Below are positions 6,644 through 15,829 of a DNA stretch of 64,000 nucleotides, one piece after another; position 1 is the stretch's first letter, and each line of letters starts with the position of its first letter. The notes under the pieces are model-generated. The model made no database searches, was not told where the DNA came from, and saw nothing but the letters and a program-made list of their open reading frames with translations. A program made the position numbers and the translations under genes. Source of the stretch: CAVSRC01 sp963743015 (GTDB lineage Bacteria > Pseudomonadota > Alphaproteobacteria > Rhizobiales > Kaistiaceae); contig CAVUOD010000010.1 of assembly GCA_963743015.1 (NCBI GenBank), forward strand, positions 128,786 to 192,785, read 5' to 3'.

Positions 6644-7252
6644 TGGCGCCTCGAAAATTCCGAGGCTCAATTGCCAAAACGAAATAGCGTCGCGGCGCTC
6701 TCGGCCTATGGCGCGCCGCCAAGCGGACCAGAGTTCGCCCCGCCATCGGTGTCCGGCTCTCGCCTCGTTCCCTCCGACGGGCCCCGCGCTTCGGATGCAT
6801 GACGCGGAGAGGCGCCAGCAATCCCGGAATCCGGGTCTTCCGCCCCGGCTTGCGCCGGGCCTCGTTCACAATGGGGGCTCCGGATGGGGCGGATATGAAA
6901 AACCCCTCCGGAGCACTCGGCTCGGGAGGGGTCCGATAACGGACGCTGCGGTTCGTTCAGAGCGAACCGCCTCCATGAGCCGGGCAAGCATCGGCAAATG
7001 GCCGCGCGCCATTCAGCGATGTCAGTTTGATCGAATATCCGCGTTCCATCGTCTGGCTCATCTGCTGCGGACACCTGTCCGCGAAGGGCGGTGCATGTAC
7101 TCTTCACTTGTCCTGGCGTCAAGCACCAAGAAATTCTGTCTCCGCGTCGGCCCGACAAGTCGTGGGGTACGACGAGCCGGTGGCGAGCCGCCGCGCCTTC
7201 GGCGCTTGCCACTCACGTCGTGGTGCCGACGGCTGCCCGAGCCCGAAGGCTG
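6644..7252. other. Non-coding stretch upstream of the Y-RNA array
   Basis: I see no convincing gene in these ~600 bases. They hold the presumed promoter of the array near 6650-6700 (GCCTCG/CGAGGC hairpin at 6648-6666), a GGCTTGCGCCGGGC-type intergenic repeat near 6846-6860, and a terminator at 6897-6932. A 168-codon open frame across this stretch runs straight through the terminator and has no family resemblance. Confidence 0.6.
6897..6932 (-). terminator. Rho-independent terminator (leftward)
   Basis: Read on the minus strand: ACCCCTCC, then an inner GAGC/GCTC extension, then GGAGGGGT followed directly by TTTT. The 8-bp outer stem plus 4-bp inner stem and T-run is a classical intrinsic terminator. 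It would stop transcription coming from the small membrane-protein gene at 7253-7429 and insulate the Y-RNA array. Confidence 0.75.
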
Positions 7253-7429
7253 CTAGCCGATCCCCGGGAAGGATGGCCAGGCGAGCATCGGGTGGTTGAA
7301 CAGCTGGGTGCTGCCGTTGAAGGCGATCAGGGCCAGCATGAAGGCGGCATAGACGGCGATCCACAGGACGAATTCGCCGGTGCCGGCGTCGTGTTTGGCC
7401 TGGGCTTGGCTGCGAGCGATACTGCGCAT
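7253..7429 (-). CDS. Small single-pass membrane protein
   Basis: This 58-residue protein has a basic, Ala/Gln-rich N-terminus (MRSIARSQAQAKHDAG), one membrane helix (EFVLWIAVYAAFMLALIAF) and a short tail. The ATG at 7429 has GGGAGGG upstream, which favours it over longer in-frame starts. I do not recognise the family. The predicted terminator on this strand ~320 bases downstream fits a short transcript. Confidence 0.6.
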   Translation of the reverse strand: MRSIARSQAQAKHDAGTGEFVLWIAVYAAFMLALIAFNGSTQLFNHPMLAWPSFPGIG

Positions 7430-7559
7430 GGGTCTTCCCTCCCTGTCTGGGAGACTCCAAGGTGGGGGGCGATGACGGCACTCGTCGGACCGCAATGGGG
7501 CCATTACGGGCAGTTGTGCGGGCCGAATTGTGGCAACCGGGCCGGTCGGCCGGCCTTGC

Positions 7560-8183
7560 CTATGTCTTCGGCCGCCAGTCCATGCCGACATGGGCGGGCT
7601 CGGCGGCAACCCGCTTCAGCCAGGTGCTGATCGCCGGATAGGCGGAGAGGTCGAAGCCGCCGTCACCGGCGACGTGCGTATAGGCATAAAGGGCGATGTC
7701 GGCGACCGAATAGGTGTTGCCGGCGAGCCAGTCATGCTGCGTCAGCGCGTGTTCCATGACGGAGAGGGCCCGATTGCCGCGCTTGTGCCAGTCGGCAAGC
7801 TGCTCCGGCGTCGCCTTGCCGATACGGTCGGGATAGATCTTCAGCCAGGAGCGCGCCACGGCGATCACCGGTTCGTGGTCGTATTGCTCGAAGAACAGCC
7901 ACTGATGGACCAGCGCCCGCTCAAAGCGATCGGCGGGCAGGAAGCGCGTGCCCTCGGCGAGGTAGAGCAGCATGGCGTTTGATTCCGACAGAATGCGTCC
8001 GTCGGGAAGCACCAGCAGCGGCACGCGGCCGTTGGGGTTGAGCGCCAGGAATTCCGGCGTGCGCGTCGCGCCCTTTGACGGGTCGGTTTCGACCAGGCGG
8101 AAGGGCAAGCCGAGCTGGTGCATGAGCAGCCGCGGCTTGTAGCAGTTGCCCGAGGACTGCATCGAATAAAGCGTGTAGGTCAT
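7560..8183 (-). CDS. Glutathione S-transferase family protein
   Basis: This 207-residue protein has an N-terminal thioredoxin-like domain (MTYTLYSMQSSGNCYKPRLL), the cis-Pro GSH-binding region GRVPLLVLPDGRILSESNAM typical of GSTs, and an all-helical C-terminal domain with the GNTYSVADIALYAY N-capping motif. It is a cytosolic detoxification or isomerase-type GST; the substrate cannot be predicted. It is divergent from the OsmC gene, with ~115 bases between the two starts. A second, unrelated GST lies at 44797-45510. Confidence 0.9.
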   Translation of the reverse strand: MTYTLYSMQSSGNCYKPRLLMHQLGLPFRLVETDPSKGATRTPEFLALNPNGRVPLLVLPDGRILSESNAMLLYLAEGTRFLPADRFERALVHQWLFFEQYDHEPVIAVARSWLKIYPDRIGKATPEQLADWHKRGNRALSVMEHALTQHDWLAGNTYSVADIALYAYTHVAGDGGFDLSAYPAISTWLKRVAAEPAHVGMDWRPKT

Positions 8184-8299
8184 CCGTTCTCTCTGCTCGT
8201 CTCACGAAGAATTGGCTGGCTGGTGACCGCCGTCCAATTCCAATCGGTGGTCGACATATAAGCTGAATCGATCGAACGACGGAACGAACGGAGATCAAA

Positions 8300-8809
8300 A
8301 TGGACGGCGAGCAGTTGAAGGCGGTACAGGCGCCCCTCAAGCAGCGTTATCGCGACGATCCGCAGGCGGCTGTGGTGACGCTGCACGCCCGCGGCGCCAT
8401 CGGCGACGGGGTGACCTGCTCGGTCGAGACGGGACAGGCGCTGGCCCGCGCCGGCCTGCATCCGGCAAGCGGCGGAGAGGCAATGGTCAACGTCTGCTCC
8501 GGCGACATGCTGCTGCAGGCGCTGGTCGCCTGTGCTGGCGTCACGCTCAATGCCGTGGCCACCTCGCTCGGCCTGCCGGTCACCGATGCGCGACTGCATG
8601 CCGAAGGCGATCTCGATTTCCGCGGCACGCTCGGCGTCTCCAAGGAGGCGCCGGTCGGTTTCAGCGATATCCGCCTGACGATCGAACTGGAGGGCGATCT
8701 CAGCGACGAGCAGATCGCCACGCTCGTCAAGCTCACCGAGCGCTATTGCGTCGTCTATCAGACACTGAAGGGCGCGCCGCCGCTGTCGCTCAGCGCCACG
8801 CGCGCCTGA
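8300..8809 (+). CDS. OsmC family protein
   Basis: This 169-residue protein resembles OsmC/Ohr peroxide-detoxifying proteins. Residues ~55-85 include NVCSGDMLLQALVACAGVTL, where the first conserved Cys of OsmC domains sits in the active-site helix, and the late segment KLTERYCVVYQTL carries the second Cys. Such proteins reduce organic or fatty-acid hydroperoxides through the Cys pair. GGAGATC lies before the ATG. It diverges from a GST, which fits an oxidative-stress pair, but no shared regulatory site is evident. Confidence 0.85.
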   Translation: MDGEQLKAVQAPLKQRYRDDPQAAVVTLHARGAIGDGVTCSVETGQALARAGLHPASGGEAMVNVCSGDMLLQALVACAGVTLNAVATSLGLPVTDARLHAEGDLDFRGTLGVSKEAPVGFSDIRLTIELEGDLSDEQIATLVKLTERYCVVYQTLKGAPPLSLSATRA

Positions 8810-8891
8810 AGCGACAGGCGATGGTGGCATGACGCCACGCCGCCAGTCCTTGTCGGCGACCGGTGGCAGGTCGATCTCCGCGCGGATGCGC

Positions 8892-10127
8892 TCAGGCTTC
8901 GGCCAGGTGCTGTCTCCGGTTGCTCTCCGCCAGGTCGACCGCGGCGCGGCGTACGATCAGCGTGTAGAGCGCCAGCATCGCCATCAGGCCGATCGGCAGA
9001 CCGGTGAGGTGCATGATCGAACGCGTGACCAGCGGTGCCGTCCAGGCAAAGGCGAGGGCACTGATCTCGTAGTCGTGGAAGCCGTTGGCGATGCCGTGGC
9101 GCAGCAGGAAGGCGCCGGCGACGGCCAGCGCGACGAGGTCGTAATCGAGGACATAGGGTGTGGCCAGCAGGCTGGCGGTGACCAGCGCCGCCGCCTTCAG
9201 ATCGAAGCTTGCCCGGCTTCGCCACAGCCAGACGAGACTGGCGGCGAGCGCCACGGCGAGCACCAGTTGCGCGGCATAGGCCGTGTCGACGGTGCCGCCC
9301 CACATGCGCACCGCCGAGAACAGGCTCTGGATCTTCTGCCAGCCGGTCCCGCCCTGTTCGAGCACGACGGTGCGGGTGAACTGTTCGGAGCCGGCGAAGG
9401 CGGTCCATATGCCGACGCCGAACAGCGCGACGGTGGCCGCGCATGCGGCAAGCACGGTCGCTGCCGCGGCGAGGAAGGTGCGCCAGCGCAGCGTGGCGAT
9501 CAGCACCAGGGGGATCATCACGCCGAATTGCGGCTTGTAGGCGAGCAGTCCGATGAGGATGCCGGCGATCCACGGCCGCCGGTCGAGGATGAGCAGCGCG
9601 CCGCCGATCAGGCAGGCGGTGAGGAACCCGTTCTGGCCGTGGCCGAGATTGACGAAGACGGCCGGGAAGGCGGCGGCGATAAGCAGCGTCTGCGGCCGCG
9701 GCAGGAGCGCGCGCATGGTGGCGAGATAGGCGGCAAGCGTCGCCACCATGTAGACGAGCAGCGCCCAGGCATAGGGCAGCAGCGCCAGCAGCGCCGCCAC
9801 CATCAGGAAGAGCGGCGGGTAGTGCCAGCCATAGAAGGGCACGGTGCGCCCGCCGAAGACTGCGATCTCGGCGGCGTGCTGGCTCGCGGGGTCGTAGACG
9901 TCGGGCGCGGCGCCGGCCCAGACCTGCGTGCCGGCGGCATAGACATTGGTGAAATCGGTCCCGATCGGGCTGCCGACCCGGTCGATCAGGTCGTTCGACA
10001 GCGCGATCCAGACGACGCTGACCAGCACCACGAGGGCGAGCACGATCAGCGGATAGACGCGCCGGCGTTCGGCCGTCAGCCAGTCGCCGCTGCGGATGTG
10101 CTGCCAGATGGACGCCATCCCCGCCAA
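8892..10127 (-). CDS. GT87-family (DUF2029) polyprenol-phosphate-mannose-type glycosyltransferase
   Basis: This ~411-residue integral membrane protein has 9-11 hydrophobic helices. The first periplasmic loop (GTDFTNVYAAGTQVWAG followed by DVYDP) and the FYGWHYPPLFLMVAALLALLPY region are the signature of GT87 mannosyltransferases, which use lipid-linked sugar donors outside the membrane; the Asp after GT is the candidate catalytic residue. LGHGQNGFLTACLIGGAL is also typical. I place the start at a TTG (10127) with AGGA upstream; an ATG lies three codons further in. The acceptor is unknown. Confidence 0.85.
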   Translation of the reverse strand: MAGMASIWQHIRSGDWLTAERRRVYPLIVLALVVLVSVVWIALSNDLIDRVGSPIGTDFTNVYAAGTQVWAGAAPDVYDPASQHAAEIAVFGGRTVPFYGWHYPPLFLMVAALLALLPYAWALLVYMVATLAAYLATMRALLPRPQTLLIAAAFPAVFVNLGHGQNGFLTACLIGGALLILDRRPWIAGILIGLLAYKPQFGVMIPLVLIATLRWRTFLAAAATVLAACAATVALFGVGIWTAFAGSEQFTRTVVLEQGGTGWQKIQSLFSAVRMWGGTVDTAYAAQLVLAVALAASLVWLWRSRASFDLKAAALVTASLLATPYVLDYDLVALAVAGAFLLRHGIANGFHDYEISALAFAWTAPLVTRSIMHLTGLPIGLMAMLALYTLIVRRAAVDLAESNRRQHLAEA

Positions 10128-10336
10128 TCGCCCGTTCCTGTTCCCGGAAAACTGGCCTGGCAGGCTAGCCGAGCGGCTTTAATGCCGCCTTAAGCACCAC
10201 GCTGCGCCGGTCGCCGGGCGGCGCCGGCGCGCGGGTGACGCAGCGGCGCCAAAACCCCACGGTTTCGCTTGAGATTCATGGCGGCCGGGCCTAGGGTCCG
10301 CGCCGTTTTGAAAACCCCGTTTCCGGAGTCCGGACC

Positions 10337-11539
10337 ATGGCCTTCCTTGCCGACTCGCTTGCCCGCGTGAAGCCTTCCGCCACCATCGCGGTGACCAACA
10401 AAGCGCGTGAACTCAAGGCCGCCGGTCGCGACGTGATCGGGCTGGGCGCCGGCGAGCCCGACTTCGACACGCCAGACAACATCAAGGAAGCGGCGATCAA
10501 GGCGATCCGCGACGGCAAGACCAAGTACACCGCCGTCGACGGCATCCCCGAGCTCAAGGCGGCGATCGTCGACAAGTTCAAGCGCGAGAACGGTCTGACC
10601 TACGCGGCCAACCAGATCACGGTCGGCACCGGCGGCAAGCAGGTGCTCTACAATGCGCTGATGGCGACGCTCAACCCCGGCGACGAGGTGCTGATCCCGA
10701 CGCCCTACTGGGTGAGCTATCCGGACATGGTGCTGCTTGCCGGCGGCACCCCGACCTTCGTCGAGGCCTCGCTCGCGACCAACTTCAAGGTCACGGCGGA
10801 AGCCCTTGAGAAGGCGATCACGCCGAAGACCAAATGGTTCATCTTCAACTCGCCGTCCAATCCGTCCGGCGCCGCCTACAGCAAGGCCGAGCTGAAGGCG
10901 CTCACCGACGTGCTTGTCCGTCACCCCCAGGTCTGGGTGATGACCGACGACATCTACGAGCACCTGGTCTATGACGACTTCGCCTTCGCCACCGTGGCGG
11001 AAGTCGAGCCGGCCCTCTACGAGCGCACGCTGACGGTCAACGGCGTCTCCAAGGCCTATTGCATGACCGGCTGGCGTATCGGCTATGCCGGCGGCCCGGC
11101 CCAACTGATCAAGGCGATTGCCAAGATCCAGTCGCAGTCGACGTCGAACCCCGCGTCGATCTCGCAATATGCCGCGCTCGAGGCGCTGACCGGCCCGCAG
11201 GACTTCATCGCCGCGCACAACAGGGTGTTCAAGGGGCGGCGCGACCTGGTCGTCTCAATGCTCAACCAGACCAACGGGCTGTCCTGCCCGACGCCGGAGG
11301 GCGCCTTCTACGTCTATCCCTCCTGCGCCGACCTCATCGGCAAGACGGCGCCGTCGGGCAAGGTGATCGGCAGCGACGACGAATTCGTCACCGAGCTGCT
11401 CGAGGCCGAGGGCGTCGCCGTGGTGCAGGGCTCGGCCTTCGGCCTCGGCCCCAACTTCCGCGTCTCCTACGCCACCTCGACCGAGGCGCTGGAGAAGGCC
11501 GGCGAGCGCATCCAGCGCTTCTGCGGGGCGTTCCGCTAG
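10337..11539 (+). CDS. aatA: Class I pyridoxal-phosphate aminotransferase (aspartate aminotransferase)
   Basis: This 400-residue protein aligns throughout with alphaproteobacterial aspartate aminotransferases. GLGAGEPDFDTP lies near the N-terminus, NSPSNPSGA contains the Asn that contacts PLP, and SKAYCMTGWRIGY carries the Schiff-base Lys. FRVSYATS near the end supplies the Arg that binds the substrate carboxylate. It transfers the amino group between aspartate and 2-oxoglutarate; some family members also act on prephenate. It is followed by an 8-bp GC hairpin (11557-11577) and appears to be a single-gene unit. Confidence 0.93.
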   Translation: MAFLADSLARVKPSATIAVTNKARELKAAGRDVIGLGAGEPDFDTPDNIKEAAIKAIRDGKTKYTAVDGIPELKAAIVDKFKRENGLTYAANQITVGTGGKQVLYNALMATLNPGDEVLIPTPYWVSYPDMVLLAGGTPTFVEASLATNFKVTAEALEKAITPKTKWFIFNSPSNPSGAAYSKAELKALTDVLVRHPQVWVMTDDIYEHLVYDDFAFATVAEVEPALYERTLTVNGVSKAYCMTGWRIGYAGGPAQLIKAIAKIQSQSTSNPASISQYAALEALTGPQDFIAAHNRVFKGRRDLVVSMLNQTNGLSCPTPEGAFYVYPSCADLIGKTAPSGKVIGSDDEFVTELLEAEGVAVVQGSAFGLGPNFRVSYATSTEALEKAGERIQRFCGAFR

Positions 11540-11556
11540 CAGAAATGCACCATCGT

Positions 11557-11577
11557 GGGCCGGCCGCGCGCCGGCCC
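11557..11577 (+). terminator. GC-rich hairpin after the aminotransferase gene
   Basis: GGGCCGGC and GCCGGCCC pair perfectly around a 5-base loop, 18 bases after the stop. No T-run follows, so it is a probable rather than certain terminator. Confidence 0.45.
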
Positions 11578-11780
11578 TCGGGGCTCCCGCAAAACAAGAA
11601 TTGGCCGGCTGGCGGTCGCCCCCGCGGACGCGCGCCTTGGCAGATCTGCACAGGCACGTGATGCAATTGCCACAGTCGCGGCACGAAAGCCGGGGTGCTT
11701 CGTTAAGTCCTCTGCGCGGGGTCCGCAAAAGCGGCGACAACAGACGACTGACGGAATTCTGGTTGCGGGGAACGCCATTC

Positions 11781-12644
11781 ATGAAACGGATACGGACGAT
11801 CGCGCTGTCGGTGAGCTGTCTGATGACGCTGGCGGCAGTGGGCAGCGCCGATGCCGGTGGGTATTTCGACGTTTACAATCCCTTGGCGACGCCGGGCAGC
11901 CTGCCGGCGGTGTCGCAGCTGAACGGGAAGGTGAGCGTCTTCGGCGGCAACCAGGAAGGCAGCGGCCAGAGCGGCGGCATGTTTGGCGTCGTCGGCTCGC
12001 TTTCGGTGCCGATGGGCTTCGCCTATGGGCTGCAGATCGATGGCGCAGCGGGTTCCGGCGATGGGGCGGCCTTTTACGGCATCGGCGGACACCTGTTCTG
12101 GCGCGATCCGGCCAGGGGCCTCATCGGCCTCTATACCAGCTATCTCAATTGGGACGTCACCAGCGGTGCGACCAGCGGCTTCGACATCGGCAAGTTCGGC
12201 GTCGAAGGTGCCGCCTATCTCGGACGCTTCTCGCTCGAAGGGCTGGCGGCCTATCAGTTCGGTTCGGCGAGCGGATTCAACGGCAAGGCGGTGATTGCGT
12301 ACTATCCGATCGACAATCTGCGTCTCGACGCCGGCATCCGCCATGTCGAAGGTCCCGGCACGATGGGTCTGGTCGATGTCGAATGGCGGCCGCATGAAAA
12401 TTCGGGCCTGTCGCTCTTCGCCTCCGGTGCGTTCGGTGAGAACAGCTTCAGCCAGGTTCTCGGCGGCGCGCGCTATTACTTCGGCGATTCCCGCAAGTCG
12501 CTCATCGACCGTCACCGCCAGGACGATCCCGCACCGGATTTCGGCGGCGATCTGTCGATCGGCAGCAGCTGCCTGTCGCCCAACGTGATGCTGAACGGCG
12601 TCTGTAGCGCACCGGTGGTGACCCACCACCAAGTCGAGAAGTAG
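11781..12644 (+). CDS. Secreted barrel-like protein A, paralogue of 14723-15607
   Basis: This 287-residue protein has a signal peptide (MKRIRTIALSVSCLMTLAAV, cut after ADA). The mature part has alternating short strands rich in Gly and aromatics: SLSVPMGFAYGLQIDGAAG, FYGIGGHLFWRDP, KFGVEGAAYLGRFSLEG and VLGGARYYFGD. These suggest a small outer-membrane or periplasmic beta-barrel. It shares most of these segments with the protein at 14723-15607, so the two arose by duplication. Two ParA-like ATPase genes lie between them on the other strand. I do not recognise a named family. Confidence 0.7.
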   Translation: MKRIRTIALSVSCLMTLAAVGSADAGGYFDVYNPLATPGSLPAVSQLNGKVSVFGGNQEGSGQSGGMFGVVGSLSVPMGFAYGLQIDGAAGSGDGAAFYGIGGHLFWRDPARGLIGLYTSYLNWDVTSGATSGFDIGKFGVEGAAYLGRFSLEGLAAYQFGSASGFNGKAVIAYYPIDNLRLDAGIRHVEGPGTMGLVDVEWRPHENSGLSLFASGAFGENSFSQVLGGARYYFGDSRKSLIDRHRQDDPAPDFGGDLSIGSSCLSPNVMLNGVCSAPVVTHHQVEK

Positions 12645-12724
12645 TGGTGCGTCTGGAGGGATCGGCGCACTTGCCTGCAAGGGCCGGCCGCGCGCCGACG
12701 CCACGTTGCGCTAATCCATCGGCA

Positions 12725-12753
12725 GGCGCCGCGGCCAAAGCCGCCGCGGCGCC
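12725..12753. terminator. Bidirectional hairpin between convergent genes
   Basis: A perfect 11-bp stem, GGCGCCGCGGC with GCCGCGGCGCC around a 7-base loop, lies between the stops at 12644 (+) and 12762 (-). No T-run is present. Confidence 0.5.
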
Positions 12754-12761
12754 GCCGGTGC

Positions 12762-13487
12762 TCACCCCGAAACGCTGAACAGCGAGGCGAGTTCCGCCAT
12801 GCGCAGGCGGAGTTCGATGTCGCGGAAGCCGACGAAGGCGTCGGCGATCCAGCGGTGGAGCATGGTCCGCCGGTTCGACGGGTTCGCGGCATAGTCGCCG
12901 AAGCAAAAGCGCGGCCGCATGACGATGCCGTGGAGCGCCGCCGGCAGCAGGGCGATGCGTACCGGCAGTGCACTCTCTTCCGGCAGAGGCGGCAGCGAGG
13001 CGCCGACCGGGAAGAGCATGTCGTTGACGACCGGCACGACGGTCATGCCGGGGAAGCGCCGGATGAGATTGCGGTGGGCGGCGATGGCGTGGGCATGGTT
13101 CTCGACGACGAAGAGCGCCGCGGTGTCGATGCGCCTGGCGCGGGCGCTGTCGACGAAGGCGGTGGTTTCGGCGCTGTCGAAGAACGGATCGAAGAAGGCC
13201 GGCGCCAGGTCGATGACCTTGGGCCGGCCGTCGGCAAGGATCAGCCGGTCGAACAGGGCCATCTCGCCGCGCGTGTCGGCAACGCTCGCGGCAAGGGTGT
13301 GGCGCGGCTGGTAGGCGGAGAGCAGCGGATCGCCGGGATTGGCGTCGAAGGCAAGCGGCGCGCGGTCGTCGGCGACGAAATAATCGACCAGCAGGCGGGC
13401 GATCAGCGTGCGCCCGACGCGCGGCCGCGGCGAGCACACGATGAAGACGGGCGTGCGCCGCAATGCCCCGCCGGGATGGCGGGACAT
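12762..13487 (-). CDS. Degenerate ParA/MinD-like P-loop protein
   Basis: This 241-residue protein starts with a strand and loop (VFIVCSPRPRVGRTLIARLL) laid out like the deviant Walker A of ParA/MinD proteins, but the usual GKGGVGKT is PRVGRT, with Arg replacing the invariant Lys. FDANPGDPLLS and LFDRLILADGRPKVIDLAP fit the switch regions. ATP hydrolysis is therefore doubtful. It lies 48 bases downstream of an intact ParA-like ATPase on the same strand, suggesting a two-gene operon with a partner role. Confidence 0.65.
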   Translation of the reverse strand: MSRHPGGALRRTPVFIVCSPRPRVGRTLIARLLVDYFVADDRAPLAFDANPGDPLLSAYQPRHTLAASVADTRGEMALFDRLILADGRPKVIDLAPAFFDPFFDSAETTAFVDSARARRIDTAALFVVENHAHAIAAHRNLIRRFPGMTVVPVVNDMLFPVGASLPPLPEESALPVRIALLPAALHGIVMRPRFCFGDYAANPSNRRTMLHRWIADAFVGFRDIELRLRMAELASLFSVSG

Positions 13488-13535
13488 CGCGTCGCCTGGT
13501 GGTGCCCCCAGCTTCGGCGAGCATCGCCGGCGCCG

Positions 13536-14423
13536 TCAGGCGGCCTTCTGCCTCTGGCGCACGAGATCGGCCAGCCCGACGCGGTCGTATTCCGCCCACA
13601 CGCTCTGCAGCCAGTGGCGGACATAGCCGCGCAGGACGAAGGAATAGGTCGCAGGACTTCCGTCGGAGGCCTGGTTGGCGACGAAGGTGGTGAACGGGAT
13701 TGCGGTCAGCTCGACCCGCTCGCAGGCCATTTCGTTCAGCCGCGGCACGGAGATTTCCCGCAAGCCCTTGATCTTCTTGAAGTAGCCGTCATAGGTCGCC
13801 GGGTCCCACTCGAAGAACGTCGTGTTGTTGATGAAGTTCTTGACGAGGAAGTGGTGCGCCCCGTTGAGCTGGTCGGCGGTGTCGCTGATCTCCTCCAGCG
13901 ACGAGATCGAGGGCCCGAGAATGTGGAAGACGGCGAAATTGAAGTCGCCCTGGCGGGCGGCGTAGAGGAAGCCGATGTCCTCCAGCGCCTTGAGGGTGGT
14001 CGACAGCAGCCCGGCGCGCACGTCGATGAGCGTCACCTCGGCGGCGTTGATGGTGTCGAAGATCTTCATCTGGTCGGCGGCCGAGGTCACGTCGACAACG
14101 TCGGTGACGTCGGGATGGAAGCGCTTGAGCGTGCCTTTCGGCGCCTCGGTGTCGAAGGCGCGCAGCGGGATGTCCTGCGCCGTCAGATAGTCGAGCAAGG
14201 TGCGGGTGACCGTCGTCTTGCCGACGCCGCCCTTGTCGGCGCCGACCAGGATGATGGTCGGCATGACCGCCACCTTGTCGGCTGCCGGCCTCGCCGGCGC
14301 CTGGCTGCGGGCCGGCGGCTTGTCGGCCGGCTGGTCCTTGGCTGGCGTGGCGTCCTTGGCAGGCGACAGGTCCTTGGCCGCCGGCTGATCCTTGACCGGC
14401 GTCTTGTCTGGTGTGTTGAGCAT
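13536..14423 (-). CDS. ParA/MinD-family ATPase with repetitive N-terminal tail
   Basis: This 295-residue protein has an N-terminal ~55 residues of Lys/Asp/Pro/Ala near-repeats (PVKDQPAAKD, LSPAKDATPAKD, QPADKPPA), likely disordered. The ParA fold follows: deviant Walker A GADKGGVGKTT, FDTEAPKGTLKRF, and VTLIDVRAGLLS for Walker B. Such ATPases position plasmids, chemoreceptors or secretion machines, or act in capsule export. No ParB or parS is near, so plasmid partition is unlikely. The neighbouring barrel-like paralogues hint at envelope work, which is inference only. Confidence 0.75.
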   Translation of the reverse strand: MLNTPDKTPVKDQPAAKDLSPAKDATPAKDQPADKPPARSQAPARPAADKVAVMPTIILVGADKGGVGKTTVTRTLLDYLTAQDIPLRAFDTEAPKGTLKRFHPDVTDVVDVTSAADQMKIFDTINAAEVTLIDVRAGLLSTTLKALEDIGFLYAARQGDFNFAVFHILGPSISSLEEISDTADQLNGAHHFLVKNFINNTTFFEWDPATYDGYFKKIKGLREISVPRLNEMACERVELTAIPFTTFVANQASDGSPATYSFVLRGYVRHWLQSVWAEYDRVGLADLVRQRQKAA

Positions 14424-14722
14424 TCCCCGTCCTCGGCTTGGCTACGCCCCCCAAGCCGGCCCGCAGCAGCCATCCTCCGCCACAATCGTGGCAGAACGGT
14501 AGCAAAGCGGCCGCGCACCGGCACGGCGCGATTAAGGCGAGTCGCGGCGGGCAGTTCCGATCGTTTCTTCGGGTAGCGACTGAAGCAATCGGAACGTGTT
14601 GGCGTGATCCCCGGGCAACATCTTTTGTCATTGTTGAAAATGCGTAGGAAGCAGATTTACGCCGGCTAACAATTGGAGTGGAGTTGGAACAATAAGAATC
14701 AGCGGCGAGGAGGCCCTCGGCG

Positions 14723-15607
14723 ATGCGGATGCGAGCATGGTTGCTGTCCACGACGTGCCTGTGTGCGCTCGTGGCTGGAGGTGGCGTGCGGGCTGAGGGC
14801 CTGCCGTACGGTTACGGCGGTCTGCCGGATTACGGCCGACCGGCAGTGTCGGCGCCGAACGGCAAGGTCTCGGTCTTCGGCGGCAAGATGGATCCCTCGC
14901 TATTCGGCGTCACCGGCGCGTTCACTGTGCCGCTCGGCCACAGTTTCGGGTTGCAGGTCGACGGCATGGTTGGCTCGGGCAGAGGGGCCGCTTTCTATGG
15001 CTTCGGCGGGCATGCCTTCTGGCGCGATCCGGCCAAGGGCCTGCTCGGCATCTATGGCAGCCACGTCAACTGGGAAGCGAGCACAGTCAATGCGTCTGCT
15101 CCCGGCGGCGCCGTGACCGACGTGCTGGGCGCCGACGTCAACAAGTTCGGCGTCGAGGGGGCGGCCTATCTCGGCCGGTGGTCGCTTGAAGGGCTCGCTG
15201 GATACCAGTTCGGCAGCTATACCGGCTTCACCGGCAAGGTGATGCTGGCTGTCTATCCGACCGACAATTTCCGCCTTGACGGCGGGTTCCGCTATCTCAA
15301 CGGCGTTGGCGCCATCGGCATGGTCGATGCCGAGTGGCAGCCGCACCAGGGTACGGGCCTGACCGTCTTCGCTTCGGGGTCGCTCGGCGAAAACGACTAC
15401 AGCCAGGTGCTTGGCGGGGTGCGGTACTACTTCGGCGATACCGGCAAGTCGCTTATTCGGCGTCATCGCGAGGACGATCCGGGCGTGCCTATGCCCGACG
15501 ATCTGATCACCTCGACGGGTGGCACGCATTGCCCGACGGGCACGGTTGCGTACACGCCGATTGACGGCGCAACCATCTGCACTGCGGCCGTCCCCAGCCC
15601 TCGCTGA
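14723..15607 (+). CDS. Secreted barrel-like protein B, paralogue of 11781-12644
   Basis: This 294-residue protein has a signal peptide (MRMRAWLLSTTCLCALVAGG). The body shares ordered segments with the protein at 11781: NGKVSVFGG, FTVPLGHSFGLQVDGMVGSG, FYGFGGHAFWRDPAKG, KFGVEGAAYLGRWSLEG, and QVLGGVRYYFGDTGKSLIRRH. A short Cys-containing tail (THCPTG, TICTA) also occurs in its partner as SSCLS and GVCSA, suggesting a disulfide at the C-terminus. It is transcribed away from the ParA-like gene. Confidence 0.7.
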   Translation: MRMRAWLLSTTCLCALVAGGGVRAEGLPYGYGGLPDYGRPAVSAPNGKVSVFGGKMDPSLFGVTGAFTVPLGHSFGLQVDGMVGSGRGAAFYGFGGHAFWRDPAKGLLGIYGSHVNWEASTVNASAPGGAVTDVLGADVNKFGVEGAAYLGRWSLEGLAGYQFGSYTGFTGKVMLAVYPTDNFRLDGGFRYLNGVGAIGMVDAEWQPHQGTGLTVFASGSLGENDYSQVLGGVRYYFGDTGKSLIRRHREDDPGVPMPDDLITSTGGTHCPTGTVAYTPIDGATICTAAVPSPR

Positions 15608-15639
15608 GCGCCGCGCTCACCTGACCGGCGTGCTACAGG

Positions 15640-15829
15640 CGGGGTGCCAGTCGGTCAGGATACCAGGCTGACGCAATCCTCGAACTTGCCCGAGGGGGAG
15701 CGTTCGACGTCTGGTCCGGGCGCCTGGGGACGTAGCGCAGTTCGATCCGGTCGACGGCGCCGCCATCTGTCAAAGCGAACGCTAGCCCATTGACGGGGCC
15801 GTCTCCGGCGGTCCGGTGCGCTTGCCGGT
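15640..15829 (-). pseudogene. Remnant of a second CapK-like C-terminal domain
   Basis: On the minus strand this stretch encodes fragments matching the C-terminus of the adjacent adenylate-forming enzyme: DRIELRYVPRRPDQT, close to DRIELRYVRRRADQT in the intact gene, and a terminal PSGKFEDCVSLVS, close to PSGKFPEVVGLPE. The stretch between them is deleted or scrambled. It is best read as what remains of a tandem duplicate after deletion. Confidence 0.65.

Noticed and set aside
6706..7212. A 168-codon minus-strand frame upstream of the Y-RNA array
   Set aside because: It runs through a clear terminator and an intergenic repeat and has no family resemblance.
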